This document shows, one piece after another, positions 24,658 to 34,500 of a stretch of 64,000 nt of DNA. A model generated the notes under the pieces. That model worked only from the letters and a program-made list of their open reading frames with translations, was not told the origin of the DNA and made no database searches. Positions within the stretch are counted from its first letter, which is position 1. Every line of letters starts with the position of its first letter. This DNA is from UBA4744 sp963717135 (GTDB lineage: Bacteria; Actinomycetota; Acidimicrobiia; Spongiisociales; UBA4744). The stretch spans positions 434,001 through 498,000 of the forward strand of contig CAVQVN010000009.1 of assembly GCA_963717135.1 (NCBI GenBank). Direction: 5' to 3'. Position numbers and translations under genes: made by a program.

Positions 24658-25983
24658 CTACTCGGTGGCGGCAAAGACCCGCCACTCACCGGGGACACCC
24701 TTGAGTTGATGGAGACCCCGGTCCACGAACACCAGCCCGGAACCCGCCACGAGGTCGCGCACCGTTCCCGAGACGAGCACTTCTCCGGGTCCTGCCAAGG
24801 CGGCTATTCGTGCGCCGATGTGGACCGCAATCCCGGCGACGTTAGCGCCCACGCGCTCCAGCTCGCCGGTGTGGACCCCGGCCCTTACTTCGAGACCGAG
24901 CTGTTGCACGGACCGTCCGATCTCCTGGGCGCAGCGGATGGCCCGAGCCGGACCGTCGAAGGTGGCCAAGAATCCGTCACCGGCCGTATCTACTTCCACT
25001 CCCCGGAACCGCCCGAGCTCGTTGCGGATAACGGTGTTGTGTGCAGCCAGCAGATCCCGCCAGCGGCCGTCTCCCACCGCGGCGGCCTGCTCCGTTGAAC
25101 GCACGATATCGGTGAACAGCACCGTCGCCAGAACCCGATCGGGAGCCAGGGCCACCCGATGGCCCGTCAGAAACTCCCGAATCTCGGCAATTGCCCGATC
25201 GGGCTCGAACCAGGGGAGGTGATCGGAACCGGGCAACTCCACGTACCTGGCATCCGGGATCTCTCGACCCAAAAAACGGCCGTTTTCCACGTGGCAGATC
25301 CGGTCTCCCTCCGAGTGGAGCACCAGCGTGGGTACCCGGACGGAGGAGACGATGTCGCGCACATCGATGTTGAACGCCATCCGCTGGAAAGCCTCGGCAC
25401 CGCCGGGAGTGTTGGAATTCCTCTGCAGACGTGCCGCCCAGTCCCTCAACCAGGGCGTTTCCTCCTGGCTGGGCGCAAAAAACTCCATGAACCGACCGGG
25501 CTTGCCCCATCGGTCGGCAAGTGTCGCCAGCGAAGCTTCGAGTTCCTCCTCGGTTGACTCGCCCCAAGGCCACTCCTCGTCTTTGCGCTCTCGAACCTCT
25601 GCGCCCATGAGCACTAGGGACCGGGTTCGTTCCGGATGAGCAGCGGCAAACAGCATGGACAGGGGACCGCCTTCCGATGCGCCGATGAGGCCGGCCGTTT
25701 CACTGCCGACGGCATCCATAACCGCCCCGATGTCATCCATGCGAGCGTCGAGCGGGGTCGCCCCTGCTACCCGATCCGACATTCCCATCCCGCGCTTGTC
25801 GAACAGGATCAGCCTGGCGAATTCACCCAATGACTCACAGAACCGGCGGTAGGCCGGCAACTCCCATTGGACCTCCAGATGAGAGTAAGCACCCTGGACG
25901 TAGACCAGGTCGATCGGCCCTTCTCCCACCACGTGGTATGCCACGGAAACGTCGGCGCTGCGAGCGAAGCGAATGTCGATCAT
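24658..25983 (-). CDS. alpha/beta hydrolase fused to class III adenylate/guanylate cyclase
   Basis: A 441-residue two-domain protein from ATG 25983. Residues 1-260 are an alpha/beta hydrolase: the nucleophile lies in GASEGGPLS (GxSxG), the acid in HSEGDRICHV and the His in GSDHLPWF. Residues 275-441 are a class III cyclase domain with VLFTDIVRSTEQA, DTAGDGFLATF and GIAVHIGARI. This pairing is common in actinobacteria; the hydrolase-like part probably senses or processes a ligand and the cyclase makes cAMP. No ribosome site precedes the ATG, but TACAGT lies six bases upstream on the minus strand, which fits a leaderless mRNA. Divergent from an SDR gene. Confidence 0.87.
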   Translation of the reverse strand: MIDIRFARSADVSVAYHVVGEGPIDLVYVQGAYSHLEVQWELPAYRRFCESLGEFARLILFDKRGMGMSDRVAGATPLDARMDDIGAVMDAVGSETAGLIGASEGGPLSMLFAAAHPERTRSLVLMGAEVRERKDEEWPWGESTEEELEASLATLADRWGKPGRFMEFFAPSQEETPWLRDWAARLQRNSNTPGGAEAFQRMAFNIDVRDIVSSVRVPTLVLHSEGDRICHVENGRFLGREIPDARYVELPGSDHLPWFEPDRAIAEIREFLTGHRVALAPDRVLATVLFTDIVRSTEQAAAVGDGRWRDLLAAHNTVIRNELGRFRGVEVDTAGDGFLATFDGPARAIRCAQEIGRSVQQLGLEVRAGVHTGELERVGANVAGIAVHIGARIAALAGPGEVLVSGTVRDLVAGSGLVFVDRGLHQLKGVPGEWRVFAATE

Positions 25984-26129
25984 GCGCCGACTGTAGCGAC
26001 CGCCCGCCGCAGGCGATGCCTGCCCGGTTTCGACATCCGCACCCTTCGATGCGGCGAGGGGCACCGGAGAGGTATCGCTAGGCTCCGAAGAAACAGGTAG
26101 GGAATGCAGCAACAGCGGGGGCCGGGAAG

Positions 26130-26915
26130 ATGAGCGGCAATCCGGTTTCGAGGGTGGCGGTGGTGACCGGGGCGGGCAGCCCGGACGGGATCGGTTTTGC
26201 CTGTGCCCGTTATCTCGCCGAAGCCGGCCACCGGGTGGCGGTGTGTTCGACTACCGACCGCATCCACCAGCGGGCGGCGGAATTGCGGACCGGAGGGGCG
26301 GAAGCCTGGTCGGCAGTGGTTGATCTCATGGACCCGGTGGCCGCTCAGCGGTTCGCCGACGACGCGGCGCAACAACTCGGGGATGTATCGATCCTGGTGA
26401 ACAACGCCGGGATGGTCGCCGTCGGGGTTGACCCTGAGGCCGGCTCGGCCGGCGAGACCAGCGACGACCAGTGGTCGAAAGGACTTGACCGCAATCTGAC
26501 CACCGCTTTCCTGATGACCCGGGCGTTGCTACCCGGCATGCAGCAACGCGGTTACGGGCGCATCGTCAACGTAACCTCCGTGACCGGACCGGTGATGGCG
26601 ATGAGACATGATGTGGTTTACGCCACAGCCAAAGCGGGGATGGTCGGACTCACCCGGGCCACGGCCCTCGACTCGGCATCGTACGGGGTGACCGTCAACG
26701 CGGTGGCCCCCGGATGGATCGCGACTCCCTCGTCCAGCCGCGACGAGATCGAAGAGGGCCGGGTCAGCCCGGCGGGGCGGCCCGGACGGCCCGAAGAAGT
26801 GGCCGCCCTCGTGGCGTTCCTGTGCTCACCGACCGCTTCATACATAACCGGTCAAGTCGTGGTAGTCGACGGCGGCAATTCGATTCGTGAAGAGCGTCGC
26901 AGCTCCATCCGATAG
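26130..26915 (+). CDS. SDR family oxidoreductase, FabG-like
   Basis: A 261-residue short-chain dehydrogenase. Cofactor motif VTGAGSPDGIGFACARYL, structural ILVNNAGM, catalytic Ser in VNVTSVTGP and YATAKAG with Tyr and Lys (YxxxK). The C-terminus SYITGQVVVVDGGNSI is typical of 3-oxoacyl-ACP reductase-like members. Probably reduces a keto group with NADPH; no fatty-acid genes lie nearby so the substrate is unknown. Transcribed divergently from the hydrolase-cyclase gene across 146 bases. Confidence 0.87.
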   Translation: MSGNPVSRVAVVTGAGSPDGIGFACARYLAEAGHRVAVCSTTDRIHQRAAELRTGGAEAWSAVVDLMDPVAAQRFADDAAQQLGDVSILVNNAGMVAVGVDPEAGSAGETSDDQWSKGLDRNLTTAFLMTRALLPGMQQRGYGRIVNVTSVTGPVMAMRHDVVYATAKAGMVGLTRATALDSASYGVTVNAVAPGWIATPSSSRDEIEEGRVSPAGRPGRPEEVAALVAFLCSPTASYITGQVVVVDGGNSIREERRSSIR

Positions 26916-26992
26916 GAACGCGCCCGGACGGTCGAGCGGTCGGACGGCCGCCACCGCCGTTGACGGCCGGCGAGCGAGGACTTCGGGCTCCT

Positions 26993-27295
26993 CTATTGCC
27001 GCAGACTGTTGCGATAGACGGCCATGCGGCGAGCCAGCTCAACCGGTACACTGCGGAGATCGAGCATCACCGCGAAGGCGGCGTCCTGCTTGACCTTGAG
27101 GATCAGTTCCTCGCCCGCCCGATGGATATGGAATCCGTCGGATTTGGCGTTCACCAAAACCTCTCCCAGTTTCCAGTTGGCGATCTCGACCCCGCCCGAA
27201 TTGAGGCGAAGACGCTCCTCGGTGAGGTCGACGAGGACGCTGATCGGCGCCTCCGACCCCTCGGGGATACGAAGCGAGCCATCGAAGGACGCCAC
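26993..27295 (-). CDS. conserved hypothetical small protein
   Basis: A 100-residue protein without signal peptide or membrane segment. It is rich in short beta-strands (GSLRIPEG, RLRLNSGGVEIANWKLG, GFHIHRAGEELILKVK) and ends in a helix with ARRMAVYRNSLRQ, suggesting a small beta-barrel or PH-like fold. GTG 27295 is chosen because CTAGGAGG lies at a normal distance; GTG 27301 overlaps that site. Function unknown. Confidence 0.65.
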   Translation of the reverse strand: MASFDGSLRIPEGSEAPISVLVDLTEERLRLNSGGVEIANWKLGEVLVNAKSDGFHIHRAGEELILKVKQDAAFAVMLDLRSVPVELARRMAVYRNSLRQ

Positions 27296-27483
27296 GACCA
27301 CCTCCTAGGTCTTCTCAACGCCCCTCAGCCCTGCGCACAACATAGCCGATCGAAAGAGACAATGACACCGCAAATCGCGCGGAACGTGAGAATGGTCTTT
27401 CCGGTCGAGCAGCAAGCCTGGGTTCCGGGTGGGACAAACCTCAAGCCAGGGGCCGCTCGGGCCGACTATCTCTGGAAGCGACT

Positions 27484-28278
27484 GTGGAGAGGTTCATGCG
27501 ACGGATCGCACTCCTGGCGGTGATAGTTCTGCTGCTCAGCGCCTGCAAGGTGAAGGTCGAACAAGGATTCGAGCTCAACGCTGATGGATCGGGTGAGGCG
27601 GTGATGATCGTTGCCTTCGATCAGGAAGCGCAGGACCTGCTGGCCTCATCCGTCCCGAACGGGGCGGATCCGATTGAGGCGATGACCAGCGATGTTCAGC
27701 CGGGCTGGACGTCCGAGGAGTGGTCGCAGGGCGAATTCAAAGGGGTCCGGGCTACCACCGCTTTTGCCGATCCGGGAGGGCTCCAGAATCTGGTCGACTC
27801 GGATTTCAGCGGTGAAGACGGCATGTTCGAATCGTTCTCGATCATCGAATCGGCGGGGGGGTTCCGCATCGACGGGGTGCTGAGCGGGGACAGCCTCGAA
27901 CAGAGCATGGGCGGAACCGAGGATCTGCTGGCCGGAGCCGCCGAGGACATGGCCGCCGACTTCTTCGAGGCAGCCATCGTTCTCAAACTGCCCGGCAAAG
28001 TGATCTCTCACAACGCCGACGATATGCGTTCGGACGGGACTCTGATCTGGAATGTGGGAGTAGCCGACGGTGGTCGGGTCATCCGGGCCGAGTCCCAACC
28101 GGGCGCCGGCCTGCCGATCGTCCCCATCGCTGCCGGGGCGGTAGTGGTCCTGGCTGCCCTGGTCGGATTCCTCCGGTGGCGGGGCGGCCGGACGCCGACC
28201 AACCCGATCGGTCGCCTCGAGTACACCGCGGACGGCAAACCGCAGTTCGTGGCAGTTCAGGGGGACCCGTACGCCTAG
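27484..28278 (+). CDS. LppM-like lipoprotein with C-terminal membrane anchor
   Basis: A 264-residue protein. A short signal ending in LLLSAC gives a lipobox, followed by KVKVEQGFELNADGSGEAV, typical of the LppM domain known from mycobacterial lipoproteins. A second hydrophobic segment (PIVPIAAGAVVVLAALVGFL, about residues 205-225) would cross the membrane, with a short cytoplasmic tail RWRGGRTP. Two starts are possible: GTG 27484 after GGAAG, or ATG 27496, and both keep the signal. Role unknown; the mycobacterial relative is linked to envelope function. Confidence 0.75.
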   Translation: MERFMRRIALLAVIVLLLSACKVKVEQGFELNADGSGEAVMIVAFDQEAQDLLASSVPNGADPIEAMTSDVQPGWTSEEWSQGEFKGVRATTAFADPGGLQNLVDSDFSGEDGMFESFSIIESAGGFRIDGVLSGDSLEQSMGGTEDLLAGAAEDMAADFFEAAIVLKLPGKVISHNADDMRSDGTLIWNVGVADGGRVIRAESQPGAGLPIVPIAAGAVVVLAALVGFLRWRGGRTPTNPIGRLEYTADGKPQFVAVQGDPYA

Positions 28279-28322
28279 CCAGGAGGGGGGGCCAAGCGGG
28301 GCTCGGCTCCTCCCAGGACCCG

Positions 28323-28979
28323 TCAGGCCGTTTGGAGGGACCGCAGGTCCTTCACGAAGTAGGGCTCCCCGTCACCATCGGAGGTGAGCTCAAAGCCCAT
28401 TCGTTCCAGGTACTCGTTGTGCAAGGAGTGCCCGAACCGGCTCCAGGCGCGCGTGCATTGAGGGTCGCGGAACAAACCCGACCGCTTGGAATAGACGAAT
28501 TCACCAACCCGGAAGTCGCGGTACTGACGGATAACGAAATCGAGCTGCACCTCCACCGAATGGTCCCGGCAGGCGCGGCCGATGAACAGGCCGGCCGGGA
28601 CGAGATCGCGGAGGATGAAAGCCCTGATCTGCCCGCTCTCCGGCCGGTAGACAAACTCCGGTTGGAAACTGGCTATCTCGTCGGCGTGAAAATCCAGGAA
28701 GTATTCCAGGTACTTCGATTCGGGAAGGACCTCGAGGATCTTGAAGTACTCGGTCTTCTTGGACAGCAGTTGACGCAGAAAGAAGATGTGGACCGAAGCG
28801 ATCACCACATTGACCACCGCGATCGGATAAGCCTCGATCAACAAGCTGTAGGTGAGGAAGAACACCGATCCGACCAGCCCGAACAGGCGCAGCTTGAGAA
28901 TCGAGGTACGGGTCATCGACACGATCAGCAGCGCCGAACCGAGGTAACCGACCGCTTCGATGATGAAATCGGAATCCAT
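28323..28979 (-). CDS. YgjV-like membrane protein with C-terminal GNAT-like domain
   Basis: A 218-residue protein. The first 75 residues form about three membrane helices (IIEAVGYLGSALLIVSM, LFGLVGSVFFLTYSLLI, AVVNVVIASVHIFFLRQL) as in the YgjV family. The rest is soluble and resembles an acetyltransferase-type fold, with QIRAFILRDLVPAGLFIGR, VQLDFVIRQYRDFRVGEFVY and HNEYLERMGFE. The membrane part may position the soluble part at the envelope. Convergent with the LppM-like gene; function unknown. Confidence 0.7.
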   Translation of the reverse strand: MDSDFIIEAVGYLGSALLIVSMTRTSILKLRLFGLVGSVFFLTYSLLIEAYPIAVVNVVIASVHIFFLRQLLSKKTEYFKILEVLPESKYLEYFLDFHADEIASFQPEFVYRPESGQIRAFILRDLVPAGLFIGRACRDHSVEVQLDFVIRQYRDFRVGEFVYSKRSGLFRDPQCTRAWSRFGHSLHNEYLERMGFELTSDGDGEPYFVKDLRSLQTA

Positions 28980-29031
28980 GCGTGAAGAGGGTAATCACTG
29001 TGATCGCCCGAACGCCCGCCCGGGGCTCGGA

Positions 29032-30312
29032 CTATCCCGGAGCCCGGGCCCGCACCTGATCGACCAGCTTGTTCAGAAATACCGAACGGAGCGGTTTGAC
29101 TGCCATGGCGGCTTTCCAGGGAGGCATGCTTTCCACCAGGGAAAGGGTGTGAGCCAGCGCTCGGCCCAGGCCACTCCCGACGTTGTCGTAGAGTAGGTCG
29201 CCGAGCTTGCCCCGCTCGATTGCCATCATCGCCACCCGCTCGACGGTGTCGGCCGGGACAAAGGGACGATCCTCGCGCGCCTCCATGCCGTGGGCGTCCC
29301 ACCGGCAGACCTCGCCGCACACGCCGCACCCCAGACAACGGGTCGGGTCGACCAACGCCCAGTTTTTCCGCAATCCCTTGCCCTCGGTGGGCTCGATGGA
29401 TATCGCTCCGGCCGGACAAGCCTTGGCGCAGGTCGCGCAACCCCGGCACTTGCCGAGGTCGATGGTGGCGATCCAATTGGAGGGGACGATCCCGTTGTAG
29501 ATATCGAACCGCTTGATCGAGCGCATCATCCCGCAGCAGCAACCGCAGCAATTGCACATGTAGGAAATGCCGTCGCGGACGTTGTCGCCGGTCTGCGCCA
29601 GTCCGGCAGCTTTGGCCTCGACGAGGATCTCCATCGCCTCGTCGTTGGTGATCATCTCGGCGATCCCGGCCCGGGCCATGACGCGCGCTGAGTTACCGAA
29701 CATCAGACAGGTGCGAACGGGGGCGTCGCAACCCTCCCCTCTCAGGGAGGCATCGGTCCGGCACGGGCACAGACTGACGGCCACCGCGTCTGCGTTTCTG
29801 ACGATCTCGGTAGCCCGTTCCCAGTCGAGGATCTCTGTCTCACCGTCGGGCAATACTTCTTCGCGAACCAGCGATCGACCGATCTGGGTGGATCCGGAGA
29901 AGATGCTTCTTGCGAAGTTCTCTTCATCGAAGAGCGCTTCGAAAGCCTCCGCATATTCCTCCATCGGCTCCCCAGGACGGGGCCGCATGAAGGTGAACTC
30001 GAAAAAGCCGATAACCACCGGAGTGGGCACCACGTAGCGGGTGCCGTTGCGTTCGAAATCGAGGACCAGTCCGCGCCGGGCCATGGAGGTGATCCGCTCC
30101 CCCAGTTCCTCGAGGTCGGCATCCAGGCGCTCGGCGAGGTCGGGTAGCGAGATCAGTTGTGGCAGTACCCGAGCGATATGCGCTTCTTCGGGTGAGAACA
30201 ACATGCGCAGTACCCGCATCATCGCTTCGGAGCGAGGCGCCCCGGTGACGTTGCGGTCGAGCCGCTCCTGGAGCAGGCGATACTCGCGCCGAGCATCCAG
30301 AGTCTGGGTCAC
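29032..30312 (-). CDS. multi-cluster 4Fe-4S protein with N-terminal winged-helix-like region
   Basis: A 426-residue protein from GTG 30312, which has GGGGAGG five bases upstream. The first 120 residues look like a winged helix (LPDLAERLDADLEELGERIT then RRGLVLDFERNGTRYV). A cysteine-rich segment follows with SLCPCRTD, GCDAPVRTCLMFG and YMCNCCGCCCGMMRS. Two ferredoxin clusters come next: CRGCATCAKACP and CLGCGVCGEVCRW. This family occurs widely in anaerobic and subsurface bacteria; it should transfer electrons, with an unassigned partner. The upstream region carries an inverted-repeat element. Longer starts run into that repeat and are rejected. Confidence 0.8.
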   Translation of the reverse strand: MTQTLDARREYRLLQERLDRNVTGAPRSEAMMRVLRMLFSPEEAHIARVLPQLISLPDLAERLDADLEELGERITSMARRGLVLDFERNGTRYVVPTPVVIGFFEFTFMRPRPGEPMEEYAEAFEALFDEENFARSIFSGSTQIGRSLVREEVLPDGETEILDWERATEIVRNADAVAVSLCPCRTDASLRGEGCDAPVRTCLMFGNSARVMARAGIAEMITNDEAMEILVEAKAAGLAQTGDNVRDGISYMCNCCGCCCGMMRSIKRFDIYNGIVPSNWIATIDLGKCRGCATCAKACPAGAISIEPTEGKGLRKNWALVDPTRCLGCGVCGEVCRWDAHGMEAREDRPFVPADTVERVAMMAIERGKLGDLLYDNVGSGLGRALAHTLSLVESMPPWKAAMAVKPLRSVFLNKLVDQVRARAPG

Positions 30313-30382
30313 CCACACCTCCCCAAGATCGGTTGTGAAAGATGGTGCCCGAACGAGCCACGACCTGCCAGGGCCAAACGAC

Positions 30383-30445
30383 CCCGTTTTGGCGTCGCAG
30401 AAACAGCTCCTGCATGGGCTGGTGGAAGTTTGACGCCAAAACGGG
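30383..30445 (-). repeat. inverted-repeat element, copy 1 (reverse orientation, divergent loop)
   Basis: Arms CCCGTTTTGGCGTC (30383-30396) and GACGCCAAAACGGG (30432-30445) are perfect 14-base inverted repeats around a 35-base loop. Read on the minus strand the loop begins AACTTCCACCA, similar to AACTTACACCA in the other three copies, so this one is inverted relative to them. It lies between two minus-strand genes. Confidence 0.85.
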
Positions 30446-30453
30446 ATCATCGG

Positions 30454-31548
30454 TCAGGCGCCGGGGAGCTCCTTGCCGCAGGAGTGGCAGAACCGGAACC
30501 CGGGACTCATCCGGGTACCGCAGTACGGACAGAAGTTGATTGCCTCGACTTCCCGGACCGGACCCGCCGGAGACGGCCCGGCTCCGGTGGTCGACAAACG
30601 GAACTGCTCCTCCGTCATCAATACCGCAGTCACCAGGGCACGCAGCTGGGCACGGTTCACTTCGGCCCATTCGAAACGGCGCGCACCGTCCGCCGGGTTC
30701 TGAAGCCGGAACACGAGCGTACGGTTACCTACCCGGGACACGTTCAGGCGCTGGCTCCTGGTGATTCCACCTTCGAGAACCGTCCGGGACACGGCAAACG
30801 AGGTCTCGGGGTAGTGGCCCAGCACCTCGTTGGCAGCAGGCGACGCCTCGATCGCCCCATCGACCAGGACGAGGTGCCCTTGCTCGATGAGTCGCTGGAG
30901 TGCGGCATCAACGGCCCGATCGGAGCCGGCCAGCGCCTCGATCGGCGCCACCCCGGCGCTGGTGGCAAACGGCGCCACGTATCCCGGTACGGCGGCGTCC
31001 CGGCGGACGATCTCGATGAGGCGATCCGCAGTAAGGCGAACCGGGAACTCCCGAAGCTCGCGCATCGCCGCTGCAAATACGAACGCTTCTTCCGCCGTCC
31101 CCACAAACCGGAAACCGGTGGGTTTGGGCTCCGGGGCGTCGCTGGTGAGCGCATCACCCATCAACAGCAGCAGTTGATTGCGGCTCAGAGGGAAGTAGAG
31201 CTTGGTATTGCCGTACCCGTCGACGGTGCACTCCGTCAGGAAGTCGTCACGGCGCACCACTGCAAACCCACGAGGGCGAGGTTGCTGCCCGATCCCGATG
31301 CTGATCACCTCGTGCGGGTCGAGTGAGGCTCGCAACGCCACCCCCACCATCAGGTTGACGCGCCAGCCATCGCCCTTCTCTTCGATGGCGTGCATCTCGA
31401 CCAGCTTGGTGAACGCGGGGTGGTTCGGGTGGAGCGGCGCCGACTCGGGCGGCAACGGGTACAGCGGTGAGCCCGGCACCGGCCCGATCAAACCGCTGAA
31501 CTCGATCAGCGTGGCCACTTGGTCGGCGGTGAAGAGGAATCCCGGCAT
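30454..31548 (-). CDS. unknown protein with C-terminal zinc ribbon
   Basis: A 364-residue protein of unrecognised family. The last 25 residues hold a zinc ribbon, FCPYCGTRMSPGFRFCHSCG (CxxC-x11-CxxC). The N-terminal 300 residues have no signal peptide or clear membrane segments and look like a repeated alpha/beta arrangement, with TKLYFPLSRNQLLLLMGDAL and LVFRLQNPADGARRFEWAEV. It precedes the inverted-repeat element and follows the 1388-residue membrane protein gene by 7 bases on the same strand, so these two are probably co-transcribed and may act together. Function unknown. Confidence 0.72.
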   Translation of the reverse strand: MPGFLFTADQVATLIEFSGLIGPVPGSPLYPLPPESAPLHPNHPAFTKLVEMHAIEEKGDGWRVNLMVGVALRASLDPHEVISIGIGQQPRPRGFAVVRRDDFLTECTVDGYGNTKLYFPLSRNQLLLLMGDALTSDAPEPKPTGFRFVGTAEEAFVFAAAMRELREFPVRLTADRLIEIVRRDAAVPGYVAPFATSAGVAPIEALAGSDRAVDAALQRLIEQGHLVLVDGAIEASPAANEVLGHYPETSFAVSRTVLEGGITRSQRLNVSRVGNRTLVFRLQNPADGARRFEWAEVNRAQLRALVTAVLMTEEQFRLSTTGAGPSPAGPVREVEAINFCPYCGTRMSPGFRFCHSCGKELPGA

Positions 31549-31555
31549 CAGTCAC

Positions 31556-34500
31556 TCACCACATGTTCTTCAGGTAGTCGTACACGCCGCCGACCGCGTT
31601 GCCGGCTGCTTCATAGGCTTCGCCGGCCAGGGCGGCACCGCCTTCGTACATCTCCTCGGCAAACCCCACCACCCCTTTGTCGCCGAGGCCCGAGGCGATC
31701 TGGTTGTACCCATCGACGACGGTACCGACCAGCGGCGTCTTCTCGATGACATCCTTCGTGTGTTCCCAGGACTCCTCCCAGTACCCGTCGCCGACCCCGT
31801 GCGTAACGATATTGCGGACGTCGTCGACGAACTGGCCGACGGTCTCAACCGGATCGGCAATCGTCTCCCCGGCGATCCGGGCCAGGTGGTCGAGGCCCTC
31901 CAAAGCCACCCCGTGCTTGCCTGCCGCCACTTCCTGCTGGAAGTCGGACATCGACTCGTTGAGCACCTCCGAACCGGCCCCGGTCTCGATGATCCGCTGC
32001 ATGTCGGTTACCAGGTTGCCGCCGTCGGTCCGAGCAGCTTCCTCGCCGAGCAACTGGGATGCCTGACCGATCCCCTTGAACGGGTCCACGCCCTCGCGTT
32101 CGGTCACACCCTGGGCGAAGTCGTCGAGGGCCCGGGTGTCGAGCTGACCGGAGTCGAAACTGTCGCTGACCGCCTGCATGGCGGCACTGCCGGCGTCGTA
32201 AGTCGTCCCCACCCAGTTCTCGACCGCCACGTCGGGGAGCATGTTGTTCATGCCGCCGGGGAGAAGAGCTCCCCCCGCCATGCTGGTGCGGGGATCGGCG
32301 ATGCCGCTGGCCATCACCGCATTCCCGGCCGCGGTCTGAGCGGTGGCCAGGGCCACGGCTTCGGCCGGATCCTTGCCGGCCTCGATGTGCTGGCGGGTGT
32401 AGTGGTCGATGGTGGCCAGGTCGGATGTCTTCGCGAACGCACCGCCGATCCGGCTGCCACCCGCTTCCGCCCGCTCAACCTCGCCGGTCCGAGCCGGTTC
32501 GCCGGCGGTCGGAACCCGCTCGACATCACCGATCCGCTGCTGACCGGACTTAAGCGAACCCTCGAAGTTCGAGTCGACGATCCGGGTGGCTTTGTCGAGA
32601 TTGATGCCCTCCACCTCGGGGACCGCCCGGGCCAGGGCCTGGTCAACCTTGCCGGGACTGATCTCCCCCGTTCCGACCTTCTCGAGCACCTCGCCGATTC
32701 TGCGAACCATGTCGACCTTGGCCGGGTCGACGTTGGCGTTACCGGCCATGTGGGGCTCGACCTTGGTGTTGATGTCCTTGGCGTAGCCGCGAGCGGTCTC
32801 TTGGATTGCCTCTCCCTGAGTGATCTTGCCCGTGTCCGCCAGGTGCTGGTTCTCGGCAGCTTTGACTCTCGACACCGAAGCGGTCTGCTCCGCGGAGCCT
32901 CGATCGAACCTCTCCGCCTCGCCGCTCAGCACGCCCTTGTCTCCGTAGGCCTCCTGGTGGTGACGCTGCGTCACCGCCTGATAGGCTCCCTCGGCATCAC
33001 CTCCGGTGATGTCGGAGAACGACCGGCCGTACGTCGACACGGCGGCGTCATTCCACTTCGACGGGGAGATCTCGACTACGCCTCTTCCACCGCCTTCGGC
33101 TTGCACGCGGCTGAGCTCCGATTGCAGCTCGCCCGGCCGGCCCGCCAGACGATCGAGGTCAGTCTGGATCCGCTGGGCTTCTGCCGACCCGGGCGCAGCG
33201 TTGGCCAGCTCGCCGGAGAGCCTCTCTAGTTCGGCGTTGGTGCGAGCGATCTCGTTTGAGAGGTGGTTGGTGTACTTGTCGTAGTCGACGGTGATCTTGG
33301 TCCGGTTGATCTCGGCGGCGAGCTGCTCGGTCACCCGGTGAGCCTCCGGGGAGTTGGGAGGCAGTTGGTTGAGCTCGGTCATCAGTTCCCGAAGCCGGTT
33401 TTCGTTCAGACCGATGTCCCGGTCCATGCCGACGGTTCCCCGACTGGCTGCGTTGCGGAACTCGGTGATGTCCTCCAGGGTCCACGGCCGCCCACCCCGG
33501 GTGAACCCCATCTCGTTGAGGCGGTTGATGAAGTCCTGATCGACCCGGCTGTAGATCTCGGACAGCCTTGCGTCGTAGTCGGCGCCGACTGCCGTCCGTC
33601 CCTCGCCTTTGAGGATGTTCTTGCCCGCGTACGACTCGTTGATCTTGTTGGTCAGCTCGTTGAGGCGCTGATCGAGCTCGGCCCGTCGAGCGGGGTCGGT
33701 CTCGTTGGCCAGCTGCTCGCGAGTGCGTTTGAATTCGTCGACGAGTTCCTGTCCCGCCGATCGCGCTCCGTTCCATCCTTCGTCGGTGGCGATCCTTTGT
33801 GCAGCTTCTTCGGGTGTCATCCACCCGTCGCCGTACTTGACGTTGCCTTCGGTATCGACGGGCAAGGTCCGGCCGGTTTCGGGATCGACCAGTGGCGTAC
33901 CGTCGGGACCGAACGCTACGCGTTCCGGGTCGACGATCCTGTCCTGTTCGAGTCCGGGCGCGGCGGTGGTGGCAGTGTCGAGCGGTTCCCGATAGCGAGG
34001 CGGGATGAGGTCGCTCTGCGTCTCGTTGCCATCGGCATCCACGACGGTGGTGGTGAAGGTCCCATCCGGGTTCACCGTGGTCGTCGTGGTAGATCCATCC
34101 GGCCGCACCGTCGTTTCGACCGAACTGCCGTCGGGACGGGTTTCGACCGTGGTCACCTCACCCGTCGATGGGTCGGTGTACGTGCTGGTCGAAGACCCAT
34201 CAGGATGCGCTTCCGATACAACCGACGTTCCATCGGGATCCGTCGAAGTCGTCACCTGCGTCCCATCGGGACGGACCTCTTCGACCGGCGGGGTGAGTCC
34301 GTCACCGGCATCTGTGTCGGGTGTCGATGTCGTGGCGGGGGCGTCGACGGTGACCGTCGACGTCGATCCATCGGGCCAGGTTGTCGTCTCGACCGAACTC
34401 CCGTCCGGGCGCGTCTCGACAACCGTCACTCGGCCGGTGGTCGGATCGGTATACGTATCCGTCGATGAACCATCTGGACGCTCCTCCGACACCACGGTTG

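Noticed and set aside
31202..33229. Very long open frame (675 codons) on the plus strand
   Set aside because: It lies opposite the large membrane-protein gene and a zinc-ribbon gene, has no domain content, and is a codon-bias shadow typical of high-GC DNA.
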